Part shown: in pieces, positions 33,053-42,075 of the stretch
Numbering within the stretch: the stretch's first letter is position 1
Layout: every line of letters starts with the position of its first letter
Assembly: GCF_000473065.1 (NCBI RefSeq)
Contig: NZ_AXAZ01000018.1
Span: 1 to 64,000 of the forward strand
Reading direction: 5' to 3'
Source: Bradyrhizobium sp. WSM1743
GTDB taxonomy: Bacteria > Pseudomonadota > Alphaproteobacteria > Rhizobiales > Xanthobacteraceae
DNA: 64,000 nucleotides
Program-made: the position numbers and the translations under genes
The notes under the pieces: model-generated
Databases searched by the model: none
What the model was told of the DNA's origin: nothing
The model's input: only the letters and a program-made list of their open reading frames with translations

Positions 33053-36000
33053 TTACGCCCCGATCGCGATTTTCGGCTCGGCGTCCGCGTTGGCGGCCAG
33101 TTCGCGCAGCGCGCGCCGGTACTCGACCGGCATCACCTTGCGGAACTTCGGCAGCCATTCCTTCCAATTGGCGAGGATCTCGGCGGCGCGCTTGGAGCCG
33201 GTTGCTTTGGCATGGCGCGTGATCAGCACGTGCAGCCGCTCGACGTCGGAGGCGAGCAGGTTCTTGAACACGTCGACCCGGCCGTGCGCTTCGAGGTCGC
33301 CGGAGGCGTGATAGGTGTCGGCGTTGATCATCTCCTCCGACAGCACGGGTTCGAGCTCGACCATGCTGAGGTTGCACAGCTTGTCGAAGTCGCCGGCCTC
33401 GTCCAGCACATAGGCGATGCCGCCGGACATACCGGCCGCGAAGTTGCGCCCGGTCTTGCCGAGCACGACCACGATGCCGCCGGTCATGTATTCGCAGCAA
33501 TGATCGCCCGCGCCCTCGACCACCGCGACGGCACCGGAATTGCGCACGGCGAAGCGTTCGCCGGCGATGCCGCGGAAGTAGCATTCGCCGTCGATCGCGC
33601 CGTACATCACGGTGTTGCCGACGATGATGCTCTCTTCTGGCACGATCGCCGAGTTCCTCGGCGGCTTGACGATGATCTTGCCGCCGGAGAGACCCTTGCC
33701 GACATAGTCGTTGCCTTCGCCTTCGAGCTCGAAGGTGACGCCGTGGGCGAGCCAGGCGCCGAAGGCCTGGCCGGCGGTGCCCTTGAGGCTGACATGGATG
33801 GTGTCATGCGGCAGGCCGGCATGGCCGTAGATTTTAGCGACCGCGCCCGACAGCATCGCACCGGCGGAGCGGTTGGTGCTGTTGATCACGGCCTCGATCT
33901 TCACCGGCGCCCCGCGGTCGAGCGCAGGCGTGGCCTGCTCGATCAGCGTGCGGTCGAGCACCGCCTCCAGATGATGGTTCTGGCGCTCGGAGTGATAGAT
34001 CTTCTGGCCCTTCTCTTCCTTCTGCTTGACGAAGAGCTTGGAGAAATCAAGCCCCTTGGCCTTCCAGTGCGCGACCAGCTTGGTCTGGTCGAGCAGTTGA
34101 ACCTGGCCGACCATCTCGTTGAAGGTGCGGAAGCCGAGCGAGGCCATGATCTCGCGGACTTCCTCAGCGACGAAGAAGAAGTAGTTGATCACGTGCTCGG
34201 GCTGGCCGGTGAAGCGCTTGCGCAGCACCGGGTCTTGCGTGGCGACGCCGACCGGGCAGGTGTTGAGATGGCACTTGCGCATCATGATGCAGCCGGCCGC
34301 GATCAGCGGCGCGGTGGCGAAGCCGAACTCGTCGGCCCCGAGCAGCGCGCCGATCACGACGTCACGGCCGGTGCGGAAGCCGCCGTCGACCTGGACCACG
34401 ATGCGGCTGCGCAGCCGCTCGCGCACCAGCGTCTGGTGGGTTTCGGCAAGTCCGATCTCCCACGGCGAGCCGGCATGCTTGATCGAGGTCAGCGGCGAAG
34501 CGCCAGTGCCGCCCTCGAAGCCCGCGATGGTGACATGGTCGGCGCGCGCCTTGGCGACGCCCGCGGCGACCGTGCCGACGCCGATCTCGGAGACGAGCTT
34601 GACCGAGACGTCGCCGGTGGGGTTGACGTTCTTGAGGTCGTAGATGAGCTGCGCCAGGTCCTCGATCGAGTAGATGTCGTGGTGCGGCGGCGGCGAGATC
34701 AGGCCGACGCCCGGCGTCGAGTGCCGGACTCTTGCGATGGTCGCGTCGACCTTGTGGCCAGGCAGCTGGCCGCCTTCGCCGGGCTTGGCGCCCTGCGCCA
34801 TCTTGATCTGCATCATGTCGGAGTTGACGAGATACTCCGTGGTGACGCCGAAGCGGCCCGAGGCGACCTGCTTGATCGCCGAGCGCATGGAATCGCCGTT
34901 CGGCATCGGCTTGAAGCGGTCGGCTTCCTCGCCGCCTTCACCGGTGTTCGACTTGCCGCCGATCCGGTTCATGGCGATCGCGAGCGTGGTGTGCGCCTCG
35001 CGCGAGATCGAGCCGAAGCTCATCGCACCCGTGGCGAAACGCTTGACGATATCCTTGGCCGGCTCGACCTGGTCGAGCGGGATCGGCTTGCACTTCTCCT
35101 CCTCGGCGCTCTTGATCCGGAACAGGCCGCGCAGCGTCAAAAGACGCTCCGACTGCTCGTTGAGGATTTTTGCGAAGGCGCGGTAGCGCTCCTGCGAATT
35201 GCCGCGCGCGGCGTGCTGCAGCAGCGACACCGATTCCGCGGTCCAGGCATGGTCCTCGCCGCGGCTGCGATAGGCATATTCGCCGCCGACATCGAGCGCG
35301 CTCTTGTAGACCTGCGCCTCGCCGAACGCGTCGGCATGACGGCGCACGGCTTCCTCGGCGATCTCGGCAAGGCCCACGCCCTCGACGCGGGTGTGCGTGC
35401 CGGCGAAGAACTTGGCGACGAAGTCCGCCTTGAGACCGACCGCGTCGAAAATCTGCGCGCCGCAATAGGACTGGTAGGTCGAGATGCCCATCTTGGACAT
35501 CACCTTGAGCAGGCCCTTGCCGATCGACTTGATGTAGCGCTTGACGATCTCGTAGTCGTCGAGCGAGCTGGGCAGGCGGTCCTTCATCGCGATGATGGTT
35601 TCGAACGCGAGGTACGGATTGATCGCTTCGGCGCCGTAGCCGGCCAGGCACGCGAAGTGATGCACTTCGCGCGGCTCGCCGGATTCGACGACGAGACCGA
35701 CCGAGGTGCGCAGTCCGACGCGGATCAGATGATGATGCACGGCGGCGCAGGCCAGCAGTGCCGGGATCGGCACGCGGTCGGTGCCGACCATGCGGTCCGA
35801 AAGGATGATGATGTTGACGCCCTCGCGCACCGCGCTTTCAGCGCGCGCGCAGAGCTCGTCCAGCACCTGGTCCATGCCGGCAGCCCCAAGCCCGGCGTGG
35901 AAGGTCGTATCCAGCGTGCGCGACTTGAAGTGCGTGTCGGCCACCTCCGAGATCGAGCGGATCTTTTCCAGGTCCGCGTCGGTCAGGATCGGCTGGCGCA

Positions 36001-37798
36001 CTTCGAGGCGCTTGGTCGTGGCCATGCCCTGCAGGTCGAACAGGTTCGGCCGCGGTCCGATGATGGAGACGAGGCTCATCACCAGCTCCTCGCGGATCGG
36101 GTCGATCGGCGGGTTGGTGACCTGCGCGAAGTTCTGCTTGAAATAGGTGAACAGCGGCTTGGCCTTGTCCGACAGCGCCGAGATCGGCGTGTCGTTGCCC
36201 ATCGAGCCCGCGGCTTCCTCGCCGGTGGCCGCCATCGGCGTCATCAGGATGGTGATGTCTTCCTGGCTGTAGCCGAACGCCTGCTGGCGATCGAGCAGCG
36301 ACAGGTTGGAGCGCACGCCGGTGGTCGGAACCTTCGGCAGCTCTTCGAGCACGATCTGGGTCCGTTCCAGCCACTCCTTGTACGGATGGCTCTTGGCGAG
36401 CTCGGCCTTGATCTCGTCGTCCGGAATCAGACGGCCCTGCTCGAGGTCGACCAGCAGCATCTTGCCGGGCTGCAGGCGCCACTTGGTGATGATCTGGTCC
36501 TCGGGGATCGTCAGCACGCCCATCTCGGACGCCATCACGATGCGGTCGTCCTTGGTGACGAGATAGCGCGCCGGCCGCAATCCGTTGCGGTCGAGCGTGG
36601 CGCCGATCTGGCGGCCGTCGGTGAAGGCGATCGCGGCGGGCCCGTCCCACGGCTCCATCAGCGCGGCATGATATTCGTAGAAGGCGCGGCGCTTCTCATC
36701 CATCAAGGGATTGCCGGCCCACGCCTCCGGAATCATCATCATCACGGCATGCGGCAGCGAGTAGCCACCCTGCACCAGGAATTCGAGCGCGTTGTCGAAG
36801 CAGGCGGTGTCCGACTGTCCCTCGTAGGAGATCGGCCAGAGCCGGTTGATGTCCTTGCCGTAGAGCTCGGAGCTCACCGAGGCCTGGCGCGCCGCCATCC
36901 AGTTGGTGTTGCCGCGCAACGTATTGATCTCGCCGTTATGCGCGATCATGCGGTACGGGTGCGCCAGCGACCACGCCGGGAAGGTGTTGGTCGAGAAGCG
37001 CTGGTGCACCAGCGCGAGCGCGCTCTCAAAGTCCTTCTCGTGCAGGTCGGGATAGTACTTGCCGAGCTGGTCGGCGAGGAACATGCCCTTGTAGATCACG
37101 GTGCGGCAGGACATCGAGCACGGGTAATAGCCGGCGAGGCCGCGATCGCGGCGCTGGTAGATCGCCTGCGAGATCGACTTGCGCAGGATGTAGAGCCGGC
37201 GCTCGAACTCGTCCTCGGTCTTGGCGACGCCGTTGCGGCCGATGAACACCTGCATGCAGGAGGGCTCGGTCGGTTTCACGGTGACGCCGAGCGAGGAATT
37301 GTCGGTCGGCACGTCGCGCCAGCCGAGCAGGGTCAGACCCTCTTCCTTGATCTGGTCGGCGATGATGCTCTTGATGACGTTGCGCCAAGCGGTGTCGCGC
37401 GGCATGAACAGCGCGCCGATGGCGTATTCGCCGGGCGCCGGCAGCGCAAAGCCGAGCTCCTTGGCCTTGCGGCTGAAGAAGGCGTGCGGGATCTGCACCA
37501 GGATGCCGGCGCCGTCACCGGCGCGCGGGTCGGCGCCGACGGCGCCGCGATGCTCGAGATTGCAGAGGATGCTCAGCGCGTCCGAGACGATCTCGTGCGA
37601 CTTCTTGCCCTTGATGTTGGCGATGAAGCCGACGCCGCAAGAGTCCTTCTCCAGGCTCGGATCGTACAGACCTTCGGCTTTGGGGCGCGAATTGTGCTCT
37701 TGAATCGGTGAGGTGATCGGATCGGTCGTTTTCGAGGCGACCGTCGCCGACAGCTCTTCTGCCACGATGTTTGCGCGCTCGAATTGCGACCCGTTCAT
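33053..37798 (-). CDS. gltB: glutamate synthase large subunit
   Basis: The 1581-residue alpha subunit of NADPH-GOGAT. An N-terminal type II glutamine amidotransferase domain begins at the Cys of [14 protein letters not shown], after a leader of about 50 residues that would be cleaved. A central domain and the FMN-binding synthase domain follow ([13 protein letters not shown]), with the 3Fe-4S cluster cysteines around [20 protein letters not shown], then the GXGXG beta-helix ([18 protein letters not shown]). ATG at 37798 has AGGA upstream and is preferred over 37816 and 37999. A very long open frame on the opposite strand is a composition artefact. Confidence 0.96.
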   Translation of the reverse strand: MNGSQFERANIVAEELSATVASKTTDPITSPIQEHNSRPKAEGLYDPSLEKDSCGVGFIANIKGKKSHEIVSDALSILCNLEHRGAVGADPRAGDGAGILVQIPHAFFSRKAKELGFALPAPGEYAIGALFMPRDTAWRNVIKSIIADQIKEEGLTLLGWRDVPTDNSSLGVTVKPTEPSCMQVFIGRNGVAKTEDEFERRLYILRKSISQAIYQRRDRGLAGYYPCSMSCRTVIYKGMFLADQLGKYYPDLHEKDFESALALVHQRFSTNTFPAWSLAHPYRMIAHNGEINTLRGNTNWMAARQASVSSELYGKDINRLWPISYEGQSDTACFDNALEFLVQGGYSLPHAVMMMIPEAWAGNPLMDEKRRAFYEYHAALMEPWDGPAAIAFTDGRQIGATLDRNGLRPARYLVTKDDRIVMASEMGVLTIPEDQIITKWRLQPGKMLLVDLEQGRLIPDDEIKAELAKSHPYKEWLERTQIVLEELPKVPTTGVRSNLSLLDRQQAFGYSQEDITILMTPMAATGEEAAGSMGNDTPISALSDKAKPLFTYFKQNFAQVTNPPIDPIREELVMSLVSIIGPRPNLFDLQGMATTKRLEVRQPILTDADLEKIRSISEVADTHFKSRTLDTTFHAGLGAAGMDQVLDELCARAESAVREGVNIIILSDRMVGTDRVPIPALLACAAVHHHLIRVGLRTSVGLVVESGEPREVHHFACLAGYGAEAINPYLAFETIIAMKDRLPSSLDDYEIVKRYIKSIGKGLLKVMSKMGISTYQSYCGAQIFDAVGLKADFVAKFFAGTHTRVEGVGLAEIAEEAVRRHADAFGEAQVYKSALDVGGEYAYRSRGEDHAWTAESVSLLQHAARGNSQERYRAFAKILNEQSERLLTLRGLFRIKSAEEEKCKPIPLDQVEPAKDIVKRFATGAMSFGSISREAHTTLAIAMNRIGGKSNTGEGGEEADRFKPMPNGDSMRSAIKQVASGRFGVTTEYLVNSDMMQIKMAQGAKPGEGGQLPGHKVDATIARVRHSTPGVGLISPPPHHDIYSIEDLAQLIYDLKNVNPTGDVSVKLVSEIGVGTVAAGVAKARADHVTIAGFEGGTGASPLTSIKHAGSPWEIGLAETHQTLVRERLRSRIVVQVDGGFRTGRDVVIGALLGADEFGFATAPLIAAGCIMMRKCHLNTCPVGVATQDPVLRKRFTGQPEHVINYFFFVAEEVREIMASLGFRTFNEMVGQVQLLDQTKLVAHWKAKGLDFSKLFVKQKEEKGQKIYHSERQNHHLEAVLDRTLIEQATPALDRGAPVKIEAVINSTNRSAGAMLSGAVAKIYGHAGLPHDTIHVSLKGTAGQAFGAWLAHGVTFELEGEGNDYVGKGLSGGKIIVKPPRNSAIVPEESIIVGNTVMYGAIDGECYFRGIAGERFAVRNSGAVAVVEGAGDHCCEYMTGGIVVVLGKTGRNFAAGMSGGIAYVLDEAGDFDKLCNLSMVELEPVLSEEMINADTYHASGDLEAHGRVDVFKNLLASDVERLHVLITRHAKATGSKRAAEILANWKEWLPKFRKVMPVEYRRALRELAANADAEPKIAIGA

Positions 37799-38289
37799 TG
37801 TTCCTGTCCTCTCCATGCGGCAAGCTGCCTCACCGCCATCTTCGGCGCACCTTGGGCGTTCCGCGGCACCCGCCTCTGGGTCACCGCTCGTCCGCTGCGA
37901 GCCGCATTTTCTTAAATTCAGGCCTAGGCGTTCTTCGTCCCCGAGAACGGCTTTGCCTGGTACCTTGCCGGCGCTCGAGAGCACCAGTTCTCGCTGCAAT
38001 CCCTATGCCGGAACCGCAAGCAAAATTGAGACAGTCTTCCTGTCCTAACCATCACCTTGCCAAATTTTTGTCTAGCACACAAGCGCGCGAAAGTCCCGAT
38101 TCCCCATATGTCAATCAATCGCTTTCCAAAAGTTGCGCAGCCCCGGTTTTGAAGCAAACGCGCCCTGATCCGGCCCCGCGGGCGCCGAAATCCCGAATGA
38201 AGCTTCGGATCAACCCTTCGGACGGCGCGCCACGCCGCAAGAAGCGAAAGAGGGCGGCCACCGAGGGGCCTGACAGGAGCGTCTCGATC
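37799..38289. other. intergenic region, no gene seen
   Basis: About 490 bases between the divergent gltB and Pro-rich exported protein genes. It must contain both promoters. AT-rich stretches at about 38030-38080 are the best promoter candidates for gltB. No family-specific operator, RNA gene or small frame with a credible ribosome site was found. Confidence 0.5.
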
Positions 38290-39045
38290 ATGAAGTTTTT
38301 CACAGGATGTGTGGCGGCCGTCGCGCTGGCGCTGGCTGCAACAGCGGGGCACGCCCAGGTTCCCGCGAGCGGTATCACGAGAGGGGCCGTTGTCGCGGTG
38401 TCGGATTTCGACGGACCCTACGCCCCGCCGGAGGCCGCCCCGCCGCCGCGTTACGGTTATGGCTACGGCTACGAGGAAGGTGGTCCGGCGCAAGTCTTGT
38501 TGCCGTCAACGGAGGTTTACGCGGTGCTGCGCGAAAACGGCTTCTCGCCGCTCGGCATCCCACGCCTGCGCGGCAACGTCTACACCATCGCGGTGATCGA
38601 CCCTCGCGGCGACGATGGCCGGCTGGTGATCGACGCCCGTGACGGGCGGATCATCCGCTTCATGCCCGCCGCCGACGCCTATGGCATGGCGCCCGCCTAT
38701 GACGAACCCGCGGTCGCGCCTTACGGGCCGCAAAGCGCCCTGCCGCCGCCGACCGTGATCCGCAGCGGCCCGCCGCGCCCGCCAGCGTCGATCCCGCATG
38801 TGGCAAGCCGCGCTGTGCCGCTGCCCAAGGCCGCGCCGCGGCGCGGCGAGACGCCGGTCGTGGCCGCCAAGCCAGCCGAGCCTGTGACGCAGCAGGCTCA
38901 AGCGCCGAAGGCACAAGCCCCGCAGCAGATAGCCGCCGCGCAGGCCAAGCCGGCTGAGGTCGCTGCGCCCACGGTCGGTCAGGCCAAGCCTGCCCCGACA
39001 ATCCTCCCGACACAGGAGATGCCAGCCGCGCAGGGGCTGGACTAG
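38290..39045 (+). CDS. exported Pro/Ala-rich protein of unknown function
   Basis: A 251-residue protein with a signal peptide (KFFTGCVAAVALALAATAGHAQ, cleavage after HAQ about residue 23). The next segment is rich in Tyr and Gly (YGYGYGYEEGGP), then comes a compact region of about 75 residues (LLPSTEVYAVLRENGFSPLGIPRLRGNVYTIAVIDPRGDDGRLVIDARDGRIIRF), and the C-terminal half is a Pro/Ala/Lys low-complexity tail. The compact region resembles a PepSY-like fold, as seen in many rhizobial small exported proteins; that is a weak inference. AGGAG precedes the ATG by about ten bases. Confidence 0.7.
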   Translation: MKFFTGCVAAVALALAATAGHAQVPASGITRGAVVAVSDFDGPYAPPEAAPPPRYGYGYGYEEGGPAQVLLPSTEVYAVLRENGFSPLGIPRLRGNVYTIAVIDPRGDDGRLVIDARDGRIIRFMPAADAYGMAPAYDEPAVAPYGPQSALPPPTVIRSGPPRPPASIPHVASRAVPLPKAAPRRGETPVVAAKPAEPVTQQAQAPKAQAPQQIAAAQAKPAEVAAPTVGQAKPAPTILPTQEMPAAQGLD

Positions 39046-39086
39046 CACTGAGAGTTTGATGCGGGCGCGCCAGCTACACCGACGCC

Positions 39087-39215
39087 GTCGTCCCCGCGAA
39101 GGCAAGGGACCCATACCGCGTGATCTATCGGTGGGGATGAGGTGCGAGTACCAGGCTCCTAGTCATCGCCAAACCGCTCCCTGGGGTTATGGGTCCCCGC
39201 CTTCGCGGGGACGAC
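39087..39215. repeat. intergenic palindrome, GTCGTCCCCGCGAAGGC family
   Basis: Outer arms GTCGTCCCCGCGAAGGC and GCCTTCGCGGGGACGAC are a perfect inverted repeat; GGGACCCATA and TATGGGTCCC are inverted inside. It lies between the two convergent genes at 39045 and 39290. Confidence 0.85.
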
Positions 39216-39233
39216 ATCGGGGAGAGAGTTGGC

Positions 39234-39268
39234 CAAAATAAAAGGCGCCGGAGCAATTCAGGCGCCTT
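39234..39268 (-). terminator. Rho-independent terminator of the alpha/beta hydrolase gene
   Basis: An 8-bp stem AAGGCGCC/GGCGCCTT with an 11-base loop; on the minus strand it is followed by the T-rich run TTATTTT. It lies 22 bases after the hydrolase stop. Confidence 0.7.
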
Positions 39269-39289
39269 CTGCATTTCAGCGATCGCCGC

Positions 39290-40060
39290 TCAGCTTCGCG
39301 AATACCCCGCCGCCTCCAGGATCAAATTCGCCACCTCCTTCGGACGCGACACCAGCGAGAGGTGGCCGGCATCGAGCTCCACTGTGGTGGCGTTCATGCG
39401 CTTGGCGAGGAAACGTTCGAAATCGGGGTTGATGGTGTAGTCGTTCTTCGACACCGCGTACCAGCTCGGCTTGGAGCGCCACGCCGCCTCCGTGGTGCGG
39501 CCGGCGAAGATCGAGGCCGCCGTCGGCCATTGCACGGCGAAGAGCTCTCTGGCCTGTTCCGGCTTCACGCCATTGGCGAAGTACTTCAGGAAGGCGTCTT
39601 CCGAGAGCTTGGTGTAGCCGTCGCGCTCGACGATGCCCGCGCGCGCGGGCCCGGTCGGAAACTGCTTCGACAGTGCCACGAAATCCTCGTTCGCATCGGG
39701 CGCGCGTGCGGCGATGTAGACGAGCCCAGTGACTTTCGGGTCGGTGCCGACTTGGCTGATCACGGTGCCTCCCCAGGAATGCGCGACCAGCACGGTCGGA
39801 CCATCCTGCTCGGCTAGCGCGCGCTTGGTCGCCTCGACGGACTCCGCAAGTGACGACAGCGGATTCTGCACGGCGGTGACATGCAGGCCTGCAGCCTGCA
39901 GGATCGGGATCACCTCCGACCAGCTCGAGCCGTCGGCCCAGGCGCCGTGCACCAGCACGACGTTCTTCGCCTTCACCGTCTGCGGTGTCTGCGCATGAGC
40001 AAGGCCGAGGGGAGCCGCCAAAAGGCTCGCGGCGACAAAAAGGCTGCGCCAGAGTGACAT
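39290..40060 (-). CDS. exported alpha/beta hydrolase
   Basis: A 256-residue alpha/beta hydrolase with a signal peptide (SLFVAASLLAAPLGLAHAQ, cleavage about residue 24). The oxyanion loop VLVHGAWADGSSW, the nucleophile elbow VAHSWGG (Ser) and the C-terminal catalytic His in ELDAGHLSLVSRP are intact, making it an active hydrolase of the EstC/PNAE-like group found in soil bacteria. The substrate is not evident. ATG at 40060 has GGAGAAGATC before it, whereas the longer frame adds an unlikely basic leader ahead of the signal peptide. Confidence 0.87.
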   Translation of the reverse strand: MSLWRSLFVAASLLAAPLGLAHAQTPQTVKAKNVVLVHGAWADGSSWSEVIPILQAAGLHVTAVQNPLSSLAESVEATKRALAEQDGPTVLVAHSWGGTVISQVGTDPKVTGLVYIAARAPDANEDFVALSKQFPTGPARAGIVERDGYTKLSEDAFLKYFANGVKPEQARELFAVQWPTAASIFAGRTTEAAWRSKPSWYAVSKNDYTINPDFERFLAKRMNATTVELDAGHLSLVSRPKEVANLILEAAGYSRS

Positions 40061-40154
40061 GATCTTCTCCGTCTTGTTTGGGTTCGATGCCCAAAGGACG
40101 GAGGGAGAGATGGCACCGTTACGCATCTTCACCGCTCTGTGATGCGATGCACAA

Positions 40155-40182
40155 CAAAAAACGCCCCGGGGCACCGGGGCGT
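40155..40182 (-). terminator. Rho-independent terminator of the Hsp20 gene
   Basis: A 9-bp perfect stem ACGCCCCGG/CCGGGGCGT with a 4-base loop and a run of T on the minus strand (complement of AAAAAA). It lies 26 bases after the Hsp20 stop. The few T bases on the plus strand side make it weakly bidirectional. Confidence 0.8.
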
Positions 40183-40207
40183 TTTGGCAACCTGGAAGTC
40201 GCTTGGC

Positions 40208-40669
40208 TTAGGCGGCTTGCGCCGAGTTCTCGATCACCTGCGCCTTTGCGCCGGCGTTGATCGCGATCTGGCGCGGCTTCTTGGCCTCGGGAATCTCGCG
40301 TACGAGGTCGACGTGAAGCAGCCCGTTCTCGAGCGAAGCGTCCTTCACCTGCACGAAATCGGCAAGCTGGAAGTCGCGCTCGAAAGCACGCGCGGCGATG
40401 CCGCGGTAGAGCACTTCGGACGTCGAGTTCTCATTGGCGACTTTCTCGCCCTTGATCGTCAGCGTGTTTTCCTTCGCGACGATGGAGAGCTCGTCCTTGG
40501 CGAAGCCCGAGACCGCAACGGTGATGCGGTAGGCGTTCTCGCCGGTGCGCTCGATGTTGTAAGGGGGGTAACCGGGACTGCCGTCCGAACTGGCCTGATC
40601 GAGCAGGTTGAAGAGGCGGTCGAAGCCGACGGTGGAACGATAAAACGGGGTGAGATCGTAGCTACGCAT
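40208..40669 (-). CDS. small heat-shock protein, Hsp20/IbpA type
   Basis: A 153-residue alpha-crystallin-type chaperone that binds unfolding proteins. The alpha-crystallin domain runs from about 35 (PPYNIERTGENAYRITVAVSGF) to about 130, and the C-terminal PRQIAI motif is the I-x-I-type element needed for oligomer assembly. ATG at 40669 has GGAGG eight bases upstream. The 5' leader forms a ROSE-type thermometer, and an RpoH-like promoter lies before it, so expression should be controlled at both transcription and translation. Confidence 0.93.
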   Translation of the reverse strand: MRSYDLTPFYRSTVGFDRLFNLLDQASSDGSPGYPPYNIERTGENAYRITVAVSGFAKDELSIVAKENTLTIKGEKVANENSTSEVLYRGIAARAFERDFQLADFVQVKDASLENGLLHVDLVREIPEAKKPRQIAINAGAKAQVIENSAQAA

Positions 40670-40781
40670 GGTCAAGTCCTCCATTGAGCGACTGTTGAGT
40701 AACCCGCCCGCCAATCGGGCCGGGCTTTCGTCTGTGTGCAGCCTGATGTTCCGGTTCCGAAACACTGGTAGCGGCCTGCAC
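40670..40781 (-). ncRNA. ROSE-type RNA thermometer in the hsp20 leader
   Basis: On the minus strand the ribosome-binding GGAGGAC (40676-40682) can pair with GTCGCT (40687-40692): G-C, U-A, C-G, bulged G, C-G, U-A, with loop CAATGG. This is the conserved U-Y-G-C-U to A-G-G-A arrangement of the last hairpin of ROSE elements known from Bradyrhizobium small heat-shock genes. Upstream hairpins (GCCCGGCCC...GGGCGGG near 40710-40735 and a GGCTGC stem near 40745) fit the usual several-hairpin layout. Melting at about 40 C frees the ribosome site. Confidence 0.8.
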
Positions 40782-40787
40782 GAAAAT

Positions 40788-40816
40788 GATATGGGTGGAA
40801 CGAGACGGCGTTCAAG
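40788..40816 (-). promoter_or_regulatory. RpoH (sigma-32)-type heat-shock promoter
   Basis: On the minus strand CTTGAAC (40810-40816) and CCCATATC (40788-40795) are separated by 14 bases, a nearly exact fit to the sigma-32 consensus (CTTGAA ... CCCATNT). The start would be near 40781 and give a leader of about 112 bases with the thermometer. Confidence 0.7.
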
Positions 40817-40875
40817 AGGGCGGCATTTGCGCCTTTTCGGCGCTTTAGCCCCTTGATTTGCAGTACTTCCCGCCT

Positions 40876-41823
40876 ATGACGCTGGTCTCGATCCCGTCCA
40901 ATCCCGTCCCCGAAAACGTCGTCAGCGGCACCATCAAGACACCCGATGGCGCCGAGCTGCGCTTTGCGCGGTGGGCGCCGCCAGCGAACCGCAAGGGCAC
41001 CGTCTGCGTCTTCACAGGGCGCAGCGAGCAGATCGAGAAATATTTTGAGACCGTGCGCGACCTGCGCGATCGCGGCTTTGCGGTGGCGATGATCGACTGG
41101 CGCGGCCAGGGCCATTCCTCGCGGCGGCTGCGCGATCCGCGCAAGGGCTATGTGCGCGACTTTGCCGATTTCGAGATCGACGTCGAGACCTTCGTACAGC
41201 AGGTGGTGCTGCCGGATTGCCCGCCGCCCTTCTTCGCTCTCGCCCACTCCATGGGCGGCACGGTGCTGCTGCGGGTGGCGCATGCCGGCAAGCGCTGGTT
41301 CGACCGCATGGTGCTGTCGGCGCCGATGATCGACCTGCCCGGGCGCACCACCTCGTTCCCGGTGCGTGCGCTGCTCAAGACGATGCGCCTGCTCGGGCAG
41401 GGCGGCCGCTACGTTCCTGGCGGCAGTGACCGCCTCACCGGGCTCGATCCCTTCATCAACAATCCCCTGACCAGCGATCCGGTGCGCTATGCGCGCAATG
41501 CCGCGATCCTGGAGGAAGACCCGACGCTTGGACTTGCGTCACCGACGGTCGCCTGGGCCGACACCGCCTTCCGCGCGATGCACACCTTCAAGCGCGTGAA
41601 CTACCCCTCGCAGATCCGCCAGCCGATCCTGATGCTGGCGGCGTCCAACGATACCGTGGTCTCGACCGCGGCGATCGAGGAGTTCGCCTATCACTTGCGC
41701 GCCGGCTCTCATCTCGTGATCGCCGGCTCCAAGCACGAGATCCTCCAGGAGCAGGACCGCTACCGCTCCCAGTTCTGGGCCGCCTTCGACGCCTTCGTGC
41801 CGGGCACGCCGCTGTTCAAGTGA
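40876..41823 (+). CDS. alpha/beta hydrolase, lysophospholipase/monoacylglycerol lipase-like
   Basis: A 315-residue cytosolic alpha/beta hydrolase of the PldB/Hydrolase_4 family. The nucleophile motif AHSMGG and the segment MIDWRGQGHSSR are typical of lysophospholipases; the acid is in AASNDTVV and the His in AGSKHEIL. It likely hydrolyses lysophospholipids or monoacylglycerols. ATG at 40876 is used; TTG at 40858 would add six residues. It is divergent from the heat-shock gene. Confidence 0.88.
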   Translation: MTLVSIPSNPVPENVVSGTIKTPDGAELRFARWAPPANRKGTVCVFTGRSEQIEKYFETVRDLRDRGFAVAMIDWRGQGHSSRRLRDPRKGYVRDFADFEIDVETFVQQVVLPDCPPPFFALAHSMGGTVLLRVAHAGKRWFDRMVLSAPMIDLPGRTTSFPVRALLKTMRLLGQGGRYVPGGSDRLTGLDPFINNPLTSDPVRYARNAAILEEDPTLGLASPTVAWADTAFRAMHTFKRVNYPSQIRQPILMLAASNDTVVSTAAIEEFAYHLRAGSHLVIAGSKHEILQEQDRYRSQFWAAFDAFVPGTPLFK

Positions 41824-41914
41824 GGCGGTCCGCTCCCTCGCCCCGCCTGCGTGGAGGTGAGAGTGAGTCTCTCCGGGAAGGTGACAGTAGGATTCGCGGA
41901 GAGTCCTCATTCTT

Positions 41915-41994
41915 CGTCATTGCGAGCGCAGCGAAGCAATCCAGTCTGTCTCCGCGGAAAGACTCTGGATTGCTTCGCTGCGCTCGCAATGACG
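41915..41994. repeat. long perfect intergenic hairpin, CGTCATTGCGAGCGCAGC family
   Basis: Arms CGTCATTGCGAGCGCAGCG / CGCTGCGCTCGCAATGACG are perfectly inverted and the AAGCAATCCAG / CTGGATTGCTT extension also pairs, giving a stem of about 30 bp. The flanks (41825-42065) hold other imperfect hairpins. It separates the convergent hydrolase and di-haem protein genes. Confidence 0.8.
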
Positions 41995-42075
41995 GTGTGG
42001 ATGTATCCCGGCCTCTCCCGCATCCGCCTTCGCTGAAGCTTCGGCGGACAGGAGCGGGGAGAGGTGAACGGCAGC

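Noticed and set aside
33008..37711. A 1567-codon open frame opposite gltB
   Set aside because: It is exactly antisense to the well-defined glutamate synthase gene and is made of Asp/Arg/His/Gly-rich text typical of reversed high-G+C codons; no motif or ribosome site.
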